The notes under the pieces: model-generated | What the model saw: only the letters and a program-made list of their open reading frames with translations | Database searches by the model: none | What the model was told of the DNA's origin: nothing | NCBI GenBank assembly: GCA_033032865.1 | Contig: JAWHQI010000099.1 | Coordinates: 7,414,501-7,478,500, forward strand | Length of the DNA: 64,000 bases | Reading direction: 5' to 3' | Origin: Dactylorhiza incarnata | Lineage: Eukaryota > Streptophyta > Magnoliopsida > Asparagales > Orchidaceae | Position numbers and translations under genes: made by a program | Shown: positions 23,201 to 31,543 of the stretch, piece after piece | How the letters are laid out: each line of letters opens with the position of its first letter | Numbering within the stretch: position 1 is the first letter of the stretch

Positions 23201-26200
23201 TGAAAGGCCAGGAGAAGAAGGTGTGCAAGCTGGGAAAAGCACTGTACGGGCTGAAGCAAGGGGCAAGAGCATGAAATGGGAGAATCGATACATTCCTTCA
23301 GAAGCATGGAAACATCAAGTGCCCGTACGAGTATGCTCTGTATCTGAAGGTGGAGAAGAAGGGTGATATCATAATCCTATGCATATATGTGGATGACATG
23401 ATATTCACCGGGAACAACCCAGCTATGTTCGAAGAGTTCAAAAGGATTATGAAGAGTGAATTCGAGATGACAGACTTGGGAGAGCTCAACTACTTCTTAG
23501 GCGTGGAGGTGCAGTAGAGAGGAGATGGGATCTTCATCTCGCAAAAGAAGTACGCGGAGGAGATCTTGAAGAAGTTCAGGATGGAGAATAGTAAGGCTAT
23601 CTCCACTCCCGCTGATCCCGGAACAAAGTTGAGGAAGGACTCGAAGGAGGAAGGAGTTGACCCAACCATGTTCAAGAGTCTGGTTGGGAGTCTAAGGTAT
23701 CTGACTTTCACCAGACCGTACATCATGTATGCAGTTGGTGTCGTGAGCAGGCACATGGAAGAGCCCAAGCAGGACCACTTCACTGCGGCGAAGAGGATCC
23801 TGAGATACGTGAACGGGACCCGGGACCATGGCCTGAAATATTCTACTGGGAAGGAGTTGAAGTTAGTCGTCTACTCGGATAATGACTACGGAGGGGAGGT
23901 GAACGATCGGAAGAGCACTTCCGGGTATGCGTTCAATATGGGAACCGTGGCGTTCTCATAGAGTTCAAAGAAGCAGGCTACGATAGCCTTATCTTCATGT
24001 GAGGCGGAGTACATCGCAGCTGCAGCATGTACTTGCCAAGCCATCTGGTTGAGGAACTTATTGGAGGAGTTGCATCATGGACAGGAAGGGCCAACGACAG
24101 TGTTGGTGGATAACATGTCGGCCATCCAGCTCGCGAAGAACTCGGTGCTGCATGGGAGGAGCAAGCATATTGAGACGAGGTATCATTTCCTTCGGGAGCA
24201 AGTGGAGTTAAAGACAGTTGAAGTTGTGCATTGCCCCATAGGTGAGCAGGTCGCGGACATTTTCACCAAGACGCTGAAGGCAGAGACGTTTGCGAAGCTC
24301 AAAGGCAAGCTCGACATGTGCTGCCAAGCTTGAGGGGGAGTTTGTTGGAGTTTGAGCTGTGTTGACTTGGTCAACATGTTTTGTTTAATAGGTTTTATGA
24401 TTATGAATTTTAAAATGTATAGGTGGAGGAGAGAGAGAACCCGCATTTATTGCGGAGAGAGAAGTTGGTGTTTTTTTCTTTTGCCTATAAATAGCCCCCT
24501 TGTAGTTTTATTTTAAGAAGCTTGAATAGAATGTTTTAAGAAGTATTTTTTCTCCTTCCTGTGAACAGGTGCTAGAGAGAGAGAAGAAAGTGAGTGGAGG
24601 AGTTGTAAAGTTTCGGCAGAAACTTGGAGTGGCGAGAGAGGGAGAATTTATTAGAGAGAGAAAAGCTTCCTATTAATATTCCCGCAGGAATAGAAAGTCG
24701 CCTATTCTATCGCAAGCAGCCAGTTCGCACTCGCGTGGAGAACTCGCCCGCCAACTGGAATCGACTCGCCAGCCCGTGGACTTGGAGGAGAAGGAGTCGC
24801 CAGCCTGCGATCGCTAGGTGCAGCCCGCACTCGCGGTCGACGTTCGTCGAGCTCGCACAAGAGCCGGTCGACGATCGTCGAGCTCGCTGGGAAACTGTCT
24901 CGCGATCGTCGAGCTCGCTGCAGTTTTCGTGGAGCTCGCTGCACTCAACTCGCGTGTTAGTATCGCAGTGGGGATCCCGTGTGGTTGAGGCTGGAGGTGC
25001 TCGCGAGTAGTGGTGGTGTATCTCGCCGGTGTGAAGTGCTCGCAGGAGGTGTTGCTTGCCGGTCCAGCTCGCGTGAACTGTGTCTCGCCGAGGAATAGGA
25101 GGAGCTCGTCGGTGGTGTTGCTCGCGGTGTACTCGCGGGGTAGTGCTCGCCAAGTGAAGAGTTGCGAGAGAAGAGCAGTCGCGTGACCCGTATAACGCTT
25201 CCAACACACCTCTCTTACTATTGAAATTACAAAAATCCCCTTGGTAAGTTTACTTATCATAACATCCATGCACAAAAGACTCCTCTAAAAATTATACTCC
25301 AACGTCGGTAATTTTGTTCATGGATGTTATGGTATGGATGCCGGGGGATAATCGAAGGCGGCGGAAGATATAGTGGAGTCGGAACTGCACGACTGTCTGA
25401 GAAGGGCTTGATCAGGGGAGAGAGCTTCCAAAATCTCTTTAAGATTTAGGAAATAGACTTTCTTTCATTGATTCTCCATTACATGACTCTAAGGGCCTTT
25501 ATATAAAGCACACAATGGCATAAACGTAAATTACAACAAAATATAAAGAAATGTGTAAAATACTAAAACACCTAAAATACCATAACTATGGCACCACTCG
25601 TACCAATACAAATACATAAAATAATAATTAACTAGATAACCAACGGCGGATCCATGTCATGATAAGAAATGTAAACTAGATAACCACGGCTCAACTTGGG
25701 ATTTAAGAGAGGTGCGACCTGTAATTATGCAAACTTCCTGGCAACTTTTGGTAATTATTTTTTTGAACTAATGTTCTTAATTAAAAAGCATTCCCGAGGC
25801 TACCGTTCGCTCGATTCCCACTACTTATGATTCTAGTGCTCCCCTCCGCCGAACGGTGGATCCCCCTATCCGAACGAGCGGGAATGACGGCCCTAAAATG
25901 GTATTTTAGACCTAGGGATATAAACCAAAGAGCATGATAAATGCATTATCAAACACAATTTGTAGAATAATGAAGTGTGATTTAATGAAGAATCAATCTG
26001 TCATGAATAATGTATACTTTCAACAGACGGCTGCAACACTCGGTTGTCGTATAGTTCGTGATTCATGACACCATCCGTCGACACATTCTTCTCCCACTTG
26101 AAAACAACTTTGTAGTTTTTTTTAAAGTAATAATAATAGGAAAAATTTAAAGGCAGACCACATGTGATTATTGGCAGCCCGTGCTATTGAAAAAATTGCT

Positions 26201-26747
26201 ATCGACAGATCACCTTTACGAGTTCACAGACATCTTTAGTTTTTTATTTTGATCTGCCATTAACAAAAGTCTGTTAATAACATCGCCCTAATAATAATGA
26301 TACCACTGAATATCAGCATTGCTAATATCATTCCCCCTCCCCCCCTTACTCAAAACACAGGCACAGCCCATATTAACTGACCAGAAGAGATATAGAGAGA
26401 TAGTGGATCCACTTCTGGGAGATAACTTCCCTCCAAAAGGCCTGAACCAGGCGGTGGCGGTTGCCGCCATGTGCCTCCAGGAGGAACCTTCCGTCCGGCC
26501 AATGATGGCGGATGTGGTAGTCGCTCTCAGCTACCTCCAAGAATCACCATGCGGCATCCTCGAAGAGGACTCCAACCACCGCAAGCCGCGCCCGCCGCCA
26601 CACGAGGACAAGGTTTTCGAGACCCATGGAATACTCGACGAGGAGTCGGCAATGGACCGCGAGCGCGCCGTTGCGGAGGCCATTCGCTGGGGGTCGAACA
26701 ACTCGAGAAATGGCCAGCGGTCGAGGAAGGGAATGGGTCCTTTGTAA
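14119..26747 (+). CDS. Receptor-like cytoplasmic kinase, RLCK-VII / PBS1-like (five exons)
   Basis: Exons 14119-14266, 17479-17669, 18532-18721, 18811-19202 and 26361-26747 join in frame into 435 codons with GT-AG borders. A Ser/Thr kinase domain fills most of the protein: glycine loop [11 protein letters not shown] (96-106), VAVK with Lys118, alpha-C Glu134, YRDLKSSN with catalytic Asp216 (Tyr for the usual His, as in this family), DFG at 234-236, [11 protein letters not shown] in the activation segment. The basic Pro/Ala-rich N-terminus with two early Cys suggests membrane attachment by acylation. Known RLCK-VII members relay signals from surface receptors in immunity and growth; the receptor here cannot be inferred. 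Two insertions affect the locus: a chromovirus just upstream of exon 1 and a copia element in intron 4. All key residues are intact, so the gene may be functional if the introns are spliced. Confidence 0.88.
15395..15870 (-). mobile_element. Chromovirus LTR fragment, minus strand (second copy)
   Basis: It matches 6975-7424: 'attaactgaaaagaacac', 'gagcaagct', 'aagaatctt', the ATTAATTAAT run and the terminal 'cataacacatca', followed by 'cgcccttgaaaatcgattgcct'. A short internal piece appears duplicated: the 'catccatgataagaacaact' section occurs after an earlier 'catccaagataattaagaacaac'. It is degenerate and has no coding region. Confidence 0.45.
16090..16425 (+). pseudogene. Copia gag-protease remnant
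   Basis: Reading on the plus strand gives a gag-like stretch, a CYNCGK half zinc knuckle interrupted by a stop, WSKSRS, then an acidic linker and [12 protein letters not shown]. The last matches the copia protease motif D-S-G-C-S-N-H-M, but the catalytic Asp reads His and Ser reads Leu. Several stops occur. It is a dead fragment, probably left before or during the rearrangements around intron 1. Confidence 0.65.
16486..16722 (+). CDS. 78-codon ORF of unknown nature (probably transposon debris)
   Basis: An open frame that is Lys/Glu-rich ([17 protein letters not shown]..., ending KEKKKQTD) and likely helical. It directly follows the copia gag-protease remnant and lies inside kinase intron 1. 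I do not recognise a family. It is most likely leftover retroelement sequence rather than a gene. Confidence 0.2.
   Translation: MIDIEDDQGSVEEAFEQKEKVMDMVEHLSAEFAKLQKGAEYKGKIVFVVPRNVKQNLTKKHALLKEVKITKEKKKQTD
16976..17170. mobile_element. PIF/Harbinger-type MITE, 195 bp, in kinase intron 1
   Basis: Termini GCCTTCGTTTGGC and GCCAAACGAAGCC with TTA on both sides (16973-16975 and 17171-17173). The inverted arms extend at least 50 bp ('ttatttgctccg', 'gagtttggacaaaaa'). It is related to 6630-6811, and a decayed relative lies at 41200-41312. Confidence 0.85.
17479..17669 (+). CDS. Kinase exon 2
   Basis: It encodes [10 protein letters not shown]...[39 protein letters not shown], the kinase N-lobe start with the glycine loop. 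Acceptor tgcag, donor g|gtatgt. It leaves phase 0. Confidence 0.9.
17822..18015. mobile_element. Possible small MITE in kinase intron 2
   Basis: GC-rich insert in an otherwise AT-rich intron, with TGTTTGGGTCGG at the left and CACCCAAACGG at the right as imperfect inverted ends. The target duplication is not resolved. Antisense ORFs here are spurious. Confidence 0.35.
18532..18721 (+). CDS. Kinase exon 3
   Basis: It encodes [22 protein letters not shown]... through [17 protein letters not shown] and contains the ATP-anchoring Lys118 and Glu134. Acceptor 'cttgcttcag' ends at 18531; donor g|gtgaat at 18722, phase 1. Confidence 0.9.
18811..19202 (+). CDS. Kinase exon 4
   Basis: It encodes [17 protein letters not shown]... 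through the catalytic loop (YRDLKSSN), DFG, activation segment and APE motif to ...[10 protein letters not shown]. Donor g|gtacgt at 19203. Its coding sequence is GC-richer than the flanking transposon DNA. Confidence 0.9.
19273..20143 (+). repeat. 5' LTR of the intronic copia element
   Basis: TGTTGGAGTTTGAGC...CGCTTCCAACA. It carries a TATA box (TATAAATA, 19416-19423). The second half is unusually rich in 'gctcgc' and 'cgtcgagctcgc' motifs. Long antisense ORFs there (for example 19512-20144) are compositional artefacts. Confidence 0.92.
19416..19423 (+). promoter_or_regulatory. LTR TATA box
   Basis: TATAAATA followed by 'ggcccccac'. The 3' LTR copy reads 'ctataaatagccccc' at about 24485. 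It is a likely U3 promoter directed toward kinase exon 5. Confidence 0.55.
20146..20161 (+). other. Primer-binding site of the intronic copia element
   Basis: TGGTATCAAAGCGAGG begins two bases after the LTR and matches the initiator tRNA-Met complement (TGGTATCAGAGC) except for one base. Confidence 0.75.
20207..24333 (+). pseudogene. Copia gag-pol polyprotein with ten stops and one frameshift
   Basis: The frame opens at ATG 20207. Gag (UBN2-type) is followed by an Arg/Gly-rich stretch and zinc knuckle [14 protein letters not shown] (21077-21118), protease motif [11 protein letters not shown] (about 21248-21280), integrase (HRMGHLGF; catalytic [23 protein letters not shown]), reverse transcriptase ([18 protein letters not shown] at 23386-23397) and RNase H ([22 protein letters not shown]). 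Stops: 20312, 20510, 20615, 21032, 21451, 21475, 21805, 23272, 23515 and 23959. A 1-nt shift lies near 21330. Several stops replace expected Trp or Gln codons, as C-to-T or G-to-A changes would. It is not functional in cis. Confidence 0.92.
24332..24342 (+). other. Polypurine tract of the intronic copia element
   Basis: 'gagggggagtt' sits directly between the stop codon of the RNase H frame and the 3' LTR start TGTTGG. Confidence 0.75.
24343..25206 (+). repeat. 3' LTR of the intronic copia element
   Basis: 864 bp. It lacks a 7-bp duplication ('gtgaact') present in the 5' LTR and differs at about two dozen further positions. It ends CCAACA before the CACCT duplication. Confidence 0.92.
25290..25700 (-). 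mobile_element. Possible LTR fragment, minus strand
   Basis: The segment has an LTR-like look on the minus strand: a 'tttatataaag' promoter-like motif near 25498-25508 and a GC-richer leader at 25335-25430. No PBS, PPT or matching partner is visible in the window. Confidence 0.3.
26361..26747 (+). CDS. Kinase exon 5 (C-terminal exon)
   Basis: It encodes [20 protein letters not shown]... with the conserved [16 protein letters not shown] segment that closes the kinase C-lobe, then a polar tail rich in Pro, Arg and Ser ending ...[11 protein letters not shown] and TAA. The frame follows from the phase-0 junction with exon 4. Confidence 0.9.
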   Translation, partial: AQPILTDQKRYREIVDPLLGDNFPPKGLNQAVAVAAMCLQEEPSVRPMMADVVVALSYLQESPCGILEEDSNHRKPRPPPHEDKVFETHGILDEESAMDRERAVAEAIRWGSNNSRNGQRSRKGMGPL

Positions 26748-26965
26748 ATTTCGTGCGCCGGAGATGCCCGGCACCGATTTCGCCATGAAATACACAGTAG
26801 TAACTTAAGAGGAAATGAAGCCACTGGGGATTGCTGGTGGTGGTTCCAGGTGTGAACCCATGCAGCAAATTTTTGCTCCTGGAAGAGGTAAATGTGAGAT
26901 ATTATATGTGTATTATATATATATGATATTAATAATTACCCAAAATTTTCTTGGGAGTTAGTATA

Positions 26966-27081
26966 TTTACAGGTTGCACCCCTCTATCATTTGAATTACA
27001 AATATCACTCCAGGGGGTGTTTTCGTGCATGCGTGGGGAGGTATTTGTAATTTCAAAAGATAGAGAGGTGCAACCTCTATC
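26966..27081. repeat. Short foldback element downstream of the kinase
   Basis: 'AGGTTGCACCCCTCTATC' at the left and its near-perfect reverse complement at the right, with 'gaattacaaata' and 'tatttgtaatttc' as inner arms and a loop of about 40 bp. It is the same family as the element split in intron 4. It lies about 220 bp past the kinase stop codon and could fall in the 3' UTR. Confidence 0.65.
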
Positions 27082-27229
27082 CTAGAATATATGAGAGGGA
27101 TCATGTTTTATACTAATTCTATCTTGGCTGCTTCACTAATGTGGATTGAGTTTTTATGTCAAACAATTGGTGTCAGAATGGATGTTAATCTTCCAACATC
27201 ATTTGATTTATGCTTAATTTAGACAGGGT

Positions 27230-27530
27230 ACTCTGATCAGTGTAGTTGTTATTAGAATCTATGGGTTTGTTTGGACCGCGGTTTGCGCCTCGTGGTGGTG
27301 CGTGGGATTCAAAGACAACAGACAGGTGCCGGACTTTGGTGCCGTTCTGCCTCTGGTAGTGAATAGAAATAATCCAATTGCGGCTCGGTGCCTTCCTCCT
27401 CCGGTTCGTTCTGCATCCATATCCACATATATACGCCTCCAAACATGACCAAAGTATTTGAACTAAAGCCAAATGATTATAGGTGTAAGAGCCCCATATT
27501 AAGTGCACCAACATTTTTCAGTGTTTCTCA
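27230..27530. other. Unassigned 300 bp with a GC-rich patch
   Basis: 'gtttgtttggaccgcggtttgcgcc' and a later 'ggcgtatata' (minus-strand reading) hint at a decayed MITE, but I could not find matching ends. No gene seen. Confidence 0.2.
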
Positions 27531-27584
27531 CTATGAGATTATTCTAAACACGGCCCCTCAAGTGTAAGAATTTATTTGTTTTAA

Positions 27585-27884
27585 GAAATAATTACCTGTA
27601 CTTCCCCTGTAAGTTAGCATAATTACTGAGAGCACCCCTCTTATTTTCGGAATTACAAAAACCTCCCCTGAACTTTTAATTTCATAACATCATGAACAAA
27701 AAATTTGAGTTTTTTTTGTAATGAAATTGTATCGCGGATGAGGTTTTTTGTAATGAAATTAAAACTTCAAGGGAAGTTTTTGTAATTATGCTAATTTATA
27801 TGGGAGTTTTTTGTAATTTCAAAAATAAGAGGGGTGCTCTCAGTAATTTAGCAAAGTTAGAGGGGAGGTCCCGGTAAATGACCC
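27585..27884. mobile_element. Foldback element (Mutator-like), 300 bp
   Basis: Long inverted arms: 'attacctgtacttcccctgtaa' at the left and 'ccgggacctcccctctaac' as reverse complement at the right, continuing through 'attactgagagcacccctcttattttt'. TTTGTTTTAA occurs directly on both sides (27575-27584 and 27885-27894), a 9-10 bp duplication as for Mutator-like elements. No coding capacity. Confidence 0.65.
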
Positions 27885-28297
27885 TTTGTTTTAATTATTG
27901 GTGACATGAGATGTTATGTGCACAGAGGCTACATAGGTTTTCTAGTGTGAGATTATATTCTTAACAAATCTGATAATATATTAGTTAGGATCTAGACATC
28001 TGACATAATGGGCCTACGATCTACATCAAAGCTCCGTTTGATTAGGCTTTCTACATTGACAACGTGCCATCAAATCACGAAGGTTGACTGGAGGAACCCC
28101 GACCTCGTATGATGCTAAAATGCGGGAATTTCGTGCTGAGCACAAAGCTGCACGTCGTTGTTTGTATCTGCTCGCATTGGCCCACAGTTGGTGCTAGAAA
28201 GGCTCATAAAAGTCTACTGAATATTTGCCTAAGTGCACAAGTCTACGTTGGTTTTCAAATCACATTGGAATACTCAATCATCGTCATTTTTAGTCCA

Positions 28298-28556
28298 TAG
28301 TTGGGATCATTCCAAGTATGTGTACACATATTTAGGCCACATATCACTATGACATTTACACATTTTTTTCTTTTTCTTATAATCATAGTTGGGATCATTC
28401 CAAGTAGGTGTGCACACACTTAGACCACATATCGATATGCCACTTAAACATTTTTTTTTTCATTTTTTTATGATCATAGTTGAGATCATTCCAAGTAGTT
28501 GTATACATACTTAGGCCATATATCACTATGACACACATTTTTTTCCTTTTCTAATA
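28298..28556. repeat. Tandem repeat, three copies of about 87-91 bp
   Basis: Units start 'atagttgggatcattccaagta' at 28298, 28385 and 28476 (third copy 'atagttgagatc'). Each runs through 'taggccacatatcactatg' to a T-rich end. Divergence between units is moderate. Confidence 0.8.
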
Positions 28557-29550
28557 AACACCCAAAGTTGGAAAGTTTACTAAGAAATAAGTAGTAAAAT
28601 TATAGGGAAATTAAGCATGGTCATTTTGTATCAAAATGACAAGGTTCAAGCTCAAAGAAATATGGAAAACCAAAACAATTGTAGGTTTTGTGGTGCTAAA
28701 TTATCCAAAGGTGACCTTAATCATTTTTATCAAGTAACTACATACATTCTATGTCTTCGCTTACAACATTGACTCAGTTCTTTCTCATCCTATCACCATT
28801 ATGTTTAGAAGTCAATAATTTATTTTGTAGAGAGTAAATCCTTTAAGTAATATTGTGCATAAAATGAGGATCGTGAAAGAACTTTATTCTATCTTACTAA
28901 CTTCATCTGCTCGAATGAAAGTCTAGGATTGAATAACTAAGCAATACACTCAAATTGAATTTCTTGATTAAATTTGTAAAATATAGACAACACGAATAAG
29001 GCTCCTCAAAAGAAATAGTCAATTGATTAGTTTGTACTCATCTAGTGGAGGTTTGAATTTGCAGCCCTGCACTTAGATCTTTGCTAGCCCCTAGCAAAGT
29101 TTTAAAATAGAGGTTTCAAAAGGATGTTAAGTAATGTAAAAAAAGGAAAGCAAAGACTCCCCTGGACTCAGTAGCAAGTGAAGAGTCGATAGGAAATCCG
29201 ATTGGTTGTCCACACATTATCTGCAAGATATTATGTTGCACAAGTAGCCATAATGTAAAGATATAATACAGCTTTCAGACGTAGAGCGAGTGTAGTAAAA
29301 ACTTGTGGTAGCTATAAATATTTCATCGGCCATTTCTAGAATTAGAAGATACTTATATAAAACAATCACTGCATATGTATTACAAAATGTCACAATAATG
29401 TCCAAAGTTGTCACAGAAATCAAATGAACGTAGCAAGCTGTAATAAAGTTTGGTTAGAGAATATAAAGTAGTTTTTGCTAAGATCAACATATGAGAAATA
29501 GTGCAATAAGTAATCCGACGTGAGTAAATTGGTGTCCTCATTCGCACTGT
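28557..29550. other. AT-rich region without recognised features
   Basis: Stop codons are frequent in all frames. I find no convincing coding, repeat or RNA signal. Confidence 0.5.
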
Positions 29551-29554
29551 CCTC

Positions 29555-30358
29555 CTACTCGTCATCTTCAAGATGCCAGTAGTTTTCATTGCTGCATTCG
29601 TCACTTGATTCTTCATCATGAGTTTCAGGTAAAGATGGATCCCCTCTTTTTCCTTGTGCGTTGAGTAGATATCTGTCATCATCAAATGGGCAAAGAAATG
29701 ATAATGACTGATCTCCAACTGGGAGGAGATTGCGACGCAATAACTTTTGTTGATTCCTATTCATAATTTGCAATTGAGCATTCACAACCATATGGTGCTT
29801 ACGCTGATGCTCCTTCATGTACTGTAGATTGGTCATGATGATATCAATATCTGAGTGATCCAACATAGATTCTTTAGCAGGGCGAGAGGACTTGCTTGTA
29901 GAAGCGTCATGAAAGATTTTAGGTGCAGGTTTGGTGTCAGTACTTTCTTTCGGGACTTTGATATTTGTGGAGATAACATTGTGGGTGATATGATGACCGA
30001 TCGGAGTGATGATATCGCCGTCTCCTGTACTCATGCCCGCATCACGACAGAGCATTGTAATGAGGGAAGGGAACTAGAGTTACTGACCCTTGGTAGATAT
30101 AGCTCTTTTCTGGATGTGATCAGAAATTATGCGTCCAATGTTAATGGTGGATCCTTGTATTATACAATATATAAGAAGTGCTCGATCGAAAGAAACATGA
30201 TTCAGATTCTTTGTAGGGGACATTCCAACATTAATAAGCAAAAGACATACCTTGGCTTCCCGACTAAAACTCAAAGCTTTGAAAACATGTTTCGAAGGAT
30301 TGGCCCAATTATCATCAAGAGTTAGGCAGATCACTGTTGCGACATCTTGTGGGGATAG
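29555..30358 (-). pseudogene. Gag-like gene with 'putative plant transposon protein' domain, broken
   Basis: Minus-strand frame in two open pieces, 30334-30080 and 30055-29555, in the same frame and separated by TAA and TAG. The motif FDRALLIYCIIQGSTINIGRIISDHIQ...FPSLITMLCRDAG is typical of the domain annotated as putative plant transposon protein, found in gag-like ORFs of plant retroelements. The C-terminal part is acidic and Ser-rich (EESSDECSNENYWHLEDDE). The N-terminus is cut near 30358, where the sequence changes to an AT-rich stretch. The identification is by motif memory. Confidence 0.6.
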
Positions 30359-30729
30359 AGTACTGATAGTACATTATTTATAATATTTTTATATAATATT
30401 TTATTGATAATAAATTTATTTTTATTTAGTTTTAGTTTAATTTATTACTAATTTACTTTATTTTGTATTTTCAGGTAATCTGGGGCTGCTAATAGAAATT
30501 TCAAGCACACAGCCATGTTCAGGGGAAAATCTGGGACAAATTTGCAAAAATCCCAAGTACACGCCCCAGGTCACGGACGTGACCTAGGGCGTGACCAGTG
30601 TCACAGTCGTGCGCCACTTTCAGCTCCCGGAAGACATTGCCACGTCAGATTAAAATTACACGCCCTTGTCACAGGCATGACAGAGGGCGTGACCTTCAAG
30701 TCACGGGCTTGACTCGACTGACAAGCGTT
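30359..30729. mobile_element. Retroelement fragment with CACGCCC/GGGCGTG inverted repeats
   Basis: After a 120-bp AT-rich lead, 30570-30720 holds nested inverted motifs such as 'acgccccaggtcacggacgt' and 'gacctagggcgtgacc', and again 'cacgcccttgtcac...gacagagggcgtg'. This style resembles the dyads in the Athila-like LTR at 47530-47770 but the sequence is different. It ends abruptly at the copia gag below. Confidence 0.4.
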
Positions 30730-31288
30730 CAATGCATGCCGAATCCCATGAGCTAGGGAATTACATGAGGATCTTATCATTTATTTTTGTTAAGGATATC
30801 TCCTTATCCAGACTCTTCAGCTCATTGAGAATGATGCTGAATCTGTCATACATTTCAGCAACAGATTCATCAGCTTTCTTTTGAAAGTTCTCATATTGGT
30901 ATATAAGAAGGGAATTCATGTTCTTTCTTTCATCAGAACTTCCTTCTACCAGTCTGGAAAGCGATTCTCAGATCTCTTTGGCTGATTGGCAGTCAGCCAC
31001 CTTCTGGAAGATGTCATCTGACATGGTGGATACCAGATTGTTCATAGCTTTGGAATCACATGCCTTCTGCTTCTTTTCAGTCTTTTTACACTCAGCCCTG
31101 GGTACAGGTTCCCGTGTAGAAGCTCCACTGGCATCCTTCTTGTATGGGGCTGGAGGACCTGAAATAATAACATCAAAGATGTCCTCATCAATAGAGTTCA
31201 TATACAACTTTATTCTCGCCTTCCAGAGTGTAAACTTATTTAGGTTACACATTGGAGGTCTTATTGAGGCATAATCTTTAGAACTCAT
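30730..31288 (-). pseudogene. Copia family Y gag, N-terminal part, minus strand
   Basis: It starts MSSKDYASIRPPMCNLNKF at 31288 and is closely similar to the plus-strand gag at 61644. An in-frame TGA at 30968-30970 replaces the Trp of KEIWESLSRL; the frame then continues through YENFQKKADESVAEMYDRF to another stop at the Leu-Met-X-Phe-Pro position near 30765. It is truncated at about 30738 against unrelated sequence. UBN2-type gag, SIRE-like by layout. Confidence 0.8.
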
Positions 31289-31372
31289 TTTCTTTATAAA
31301 ATAAATTTATTGTAAAGAAATAAGAGTAGGAGTCTTTTTGATCAAAGTGTTAACCTTTTAATGATGAACCTC

Positions 31373-31384
31373 CCCCTGATACCA
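31373..31384 (-). other. Primer-binding site of element Y, minus strand
   Basis: The minus strand reads TGGTATCAGGGG two bases after the LTR end. It matches the initiator tRNA-Met complement at 10 of 12 positions. Confidence 0.7.
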
Positions 31385-31543
31385 ATTAAAAATGCATAGT
31401 GTGCCTCTGAGTATACTCTAGAGGGGGTGAATAGAGATTTACGAACATTTTATATCCTATTTGTGCACACACAATAATACACTAAGTGTTATGCTTCAAC
31501 AATACCAAACAAAGAATAAAATAAATGTTGTTAAAGTAAAGCA

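Larger units (their letters stand above)
19273..25206 (+). mobile_element. Ty1/copia retrotransposon in kinase intron 4, 5.93 kb
   Basis: A complete layout flanked by a perfect 5-bp duplication, CACCT (19268-19272 and 25207-25211). The LTRs (871 and 864 bp) begin TGTTGG and end CCAACA and differ at about 24 places by eye, near 3%. A PBS for initiator tRNA-Met follows the 5' LTR and a PPT precedes the 3' LTR. The domain order gag, protease, integrase, RT, RNase H is that of Ty1/copia; I do not assign a clade. It is in the same orientation as the kinase, so its LTR promoters and terminators could interfere with kinase transcripts. Ten stops and one frameshift disable its coding region. Confidence 0.93.
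19254..25745. mobile_element. Foldback element of the 'GGTTGCACCTCTC' family, split by later insertions
   Basis: The left arm 'gattacagattgcacct' (19256-19272) continues after the copia element as 'cacctctcttactattgaaattacaaa' (25207 on). The right arm 'taagagaggtgcgacctgtaatta' (about 25700-25725) is its reverse complement. Relatives lie at 26966-27081 and 27585-27884. Exact ends were not fixed. Confidence 0.5.
19203..26360 (+). other. Kinase intron 4 (7.2 kb, enlarged by transposons)
   Basis: Donor gtacgt and acceptor 'tactcaaaacacag'. It contains a foldback element (arms near 19254 and 25703), in which a complete copia element (19273-25206) is inserted, plus an LTR-like fragment at about 25290-25700. 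25750-26320 holds no recognised feature apart from a GC-richer stretch at 25795-25890. Confidence 0.8.
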
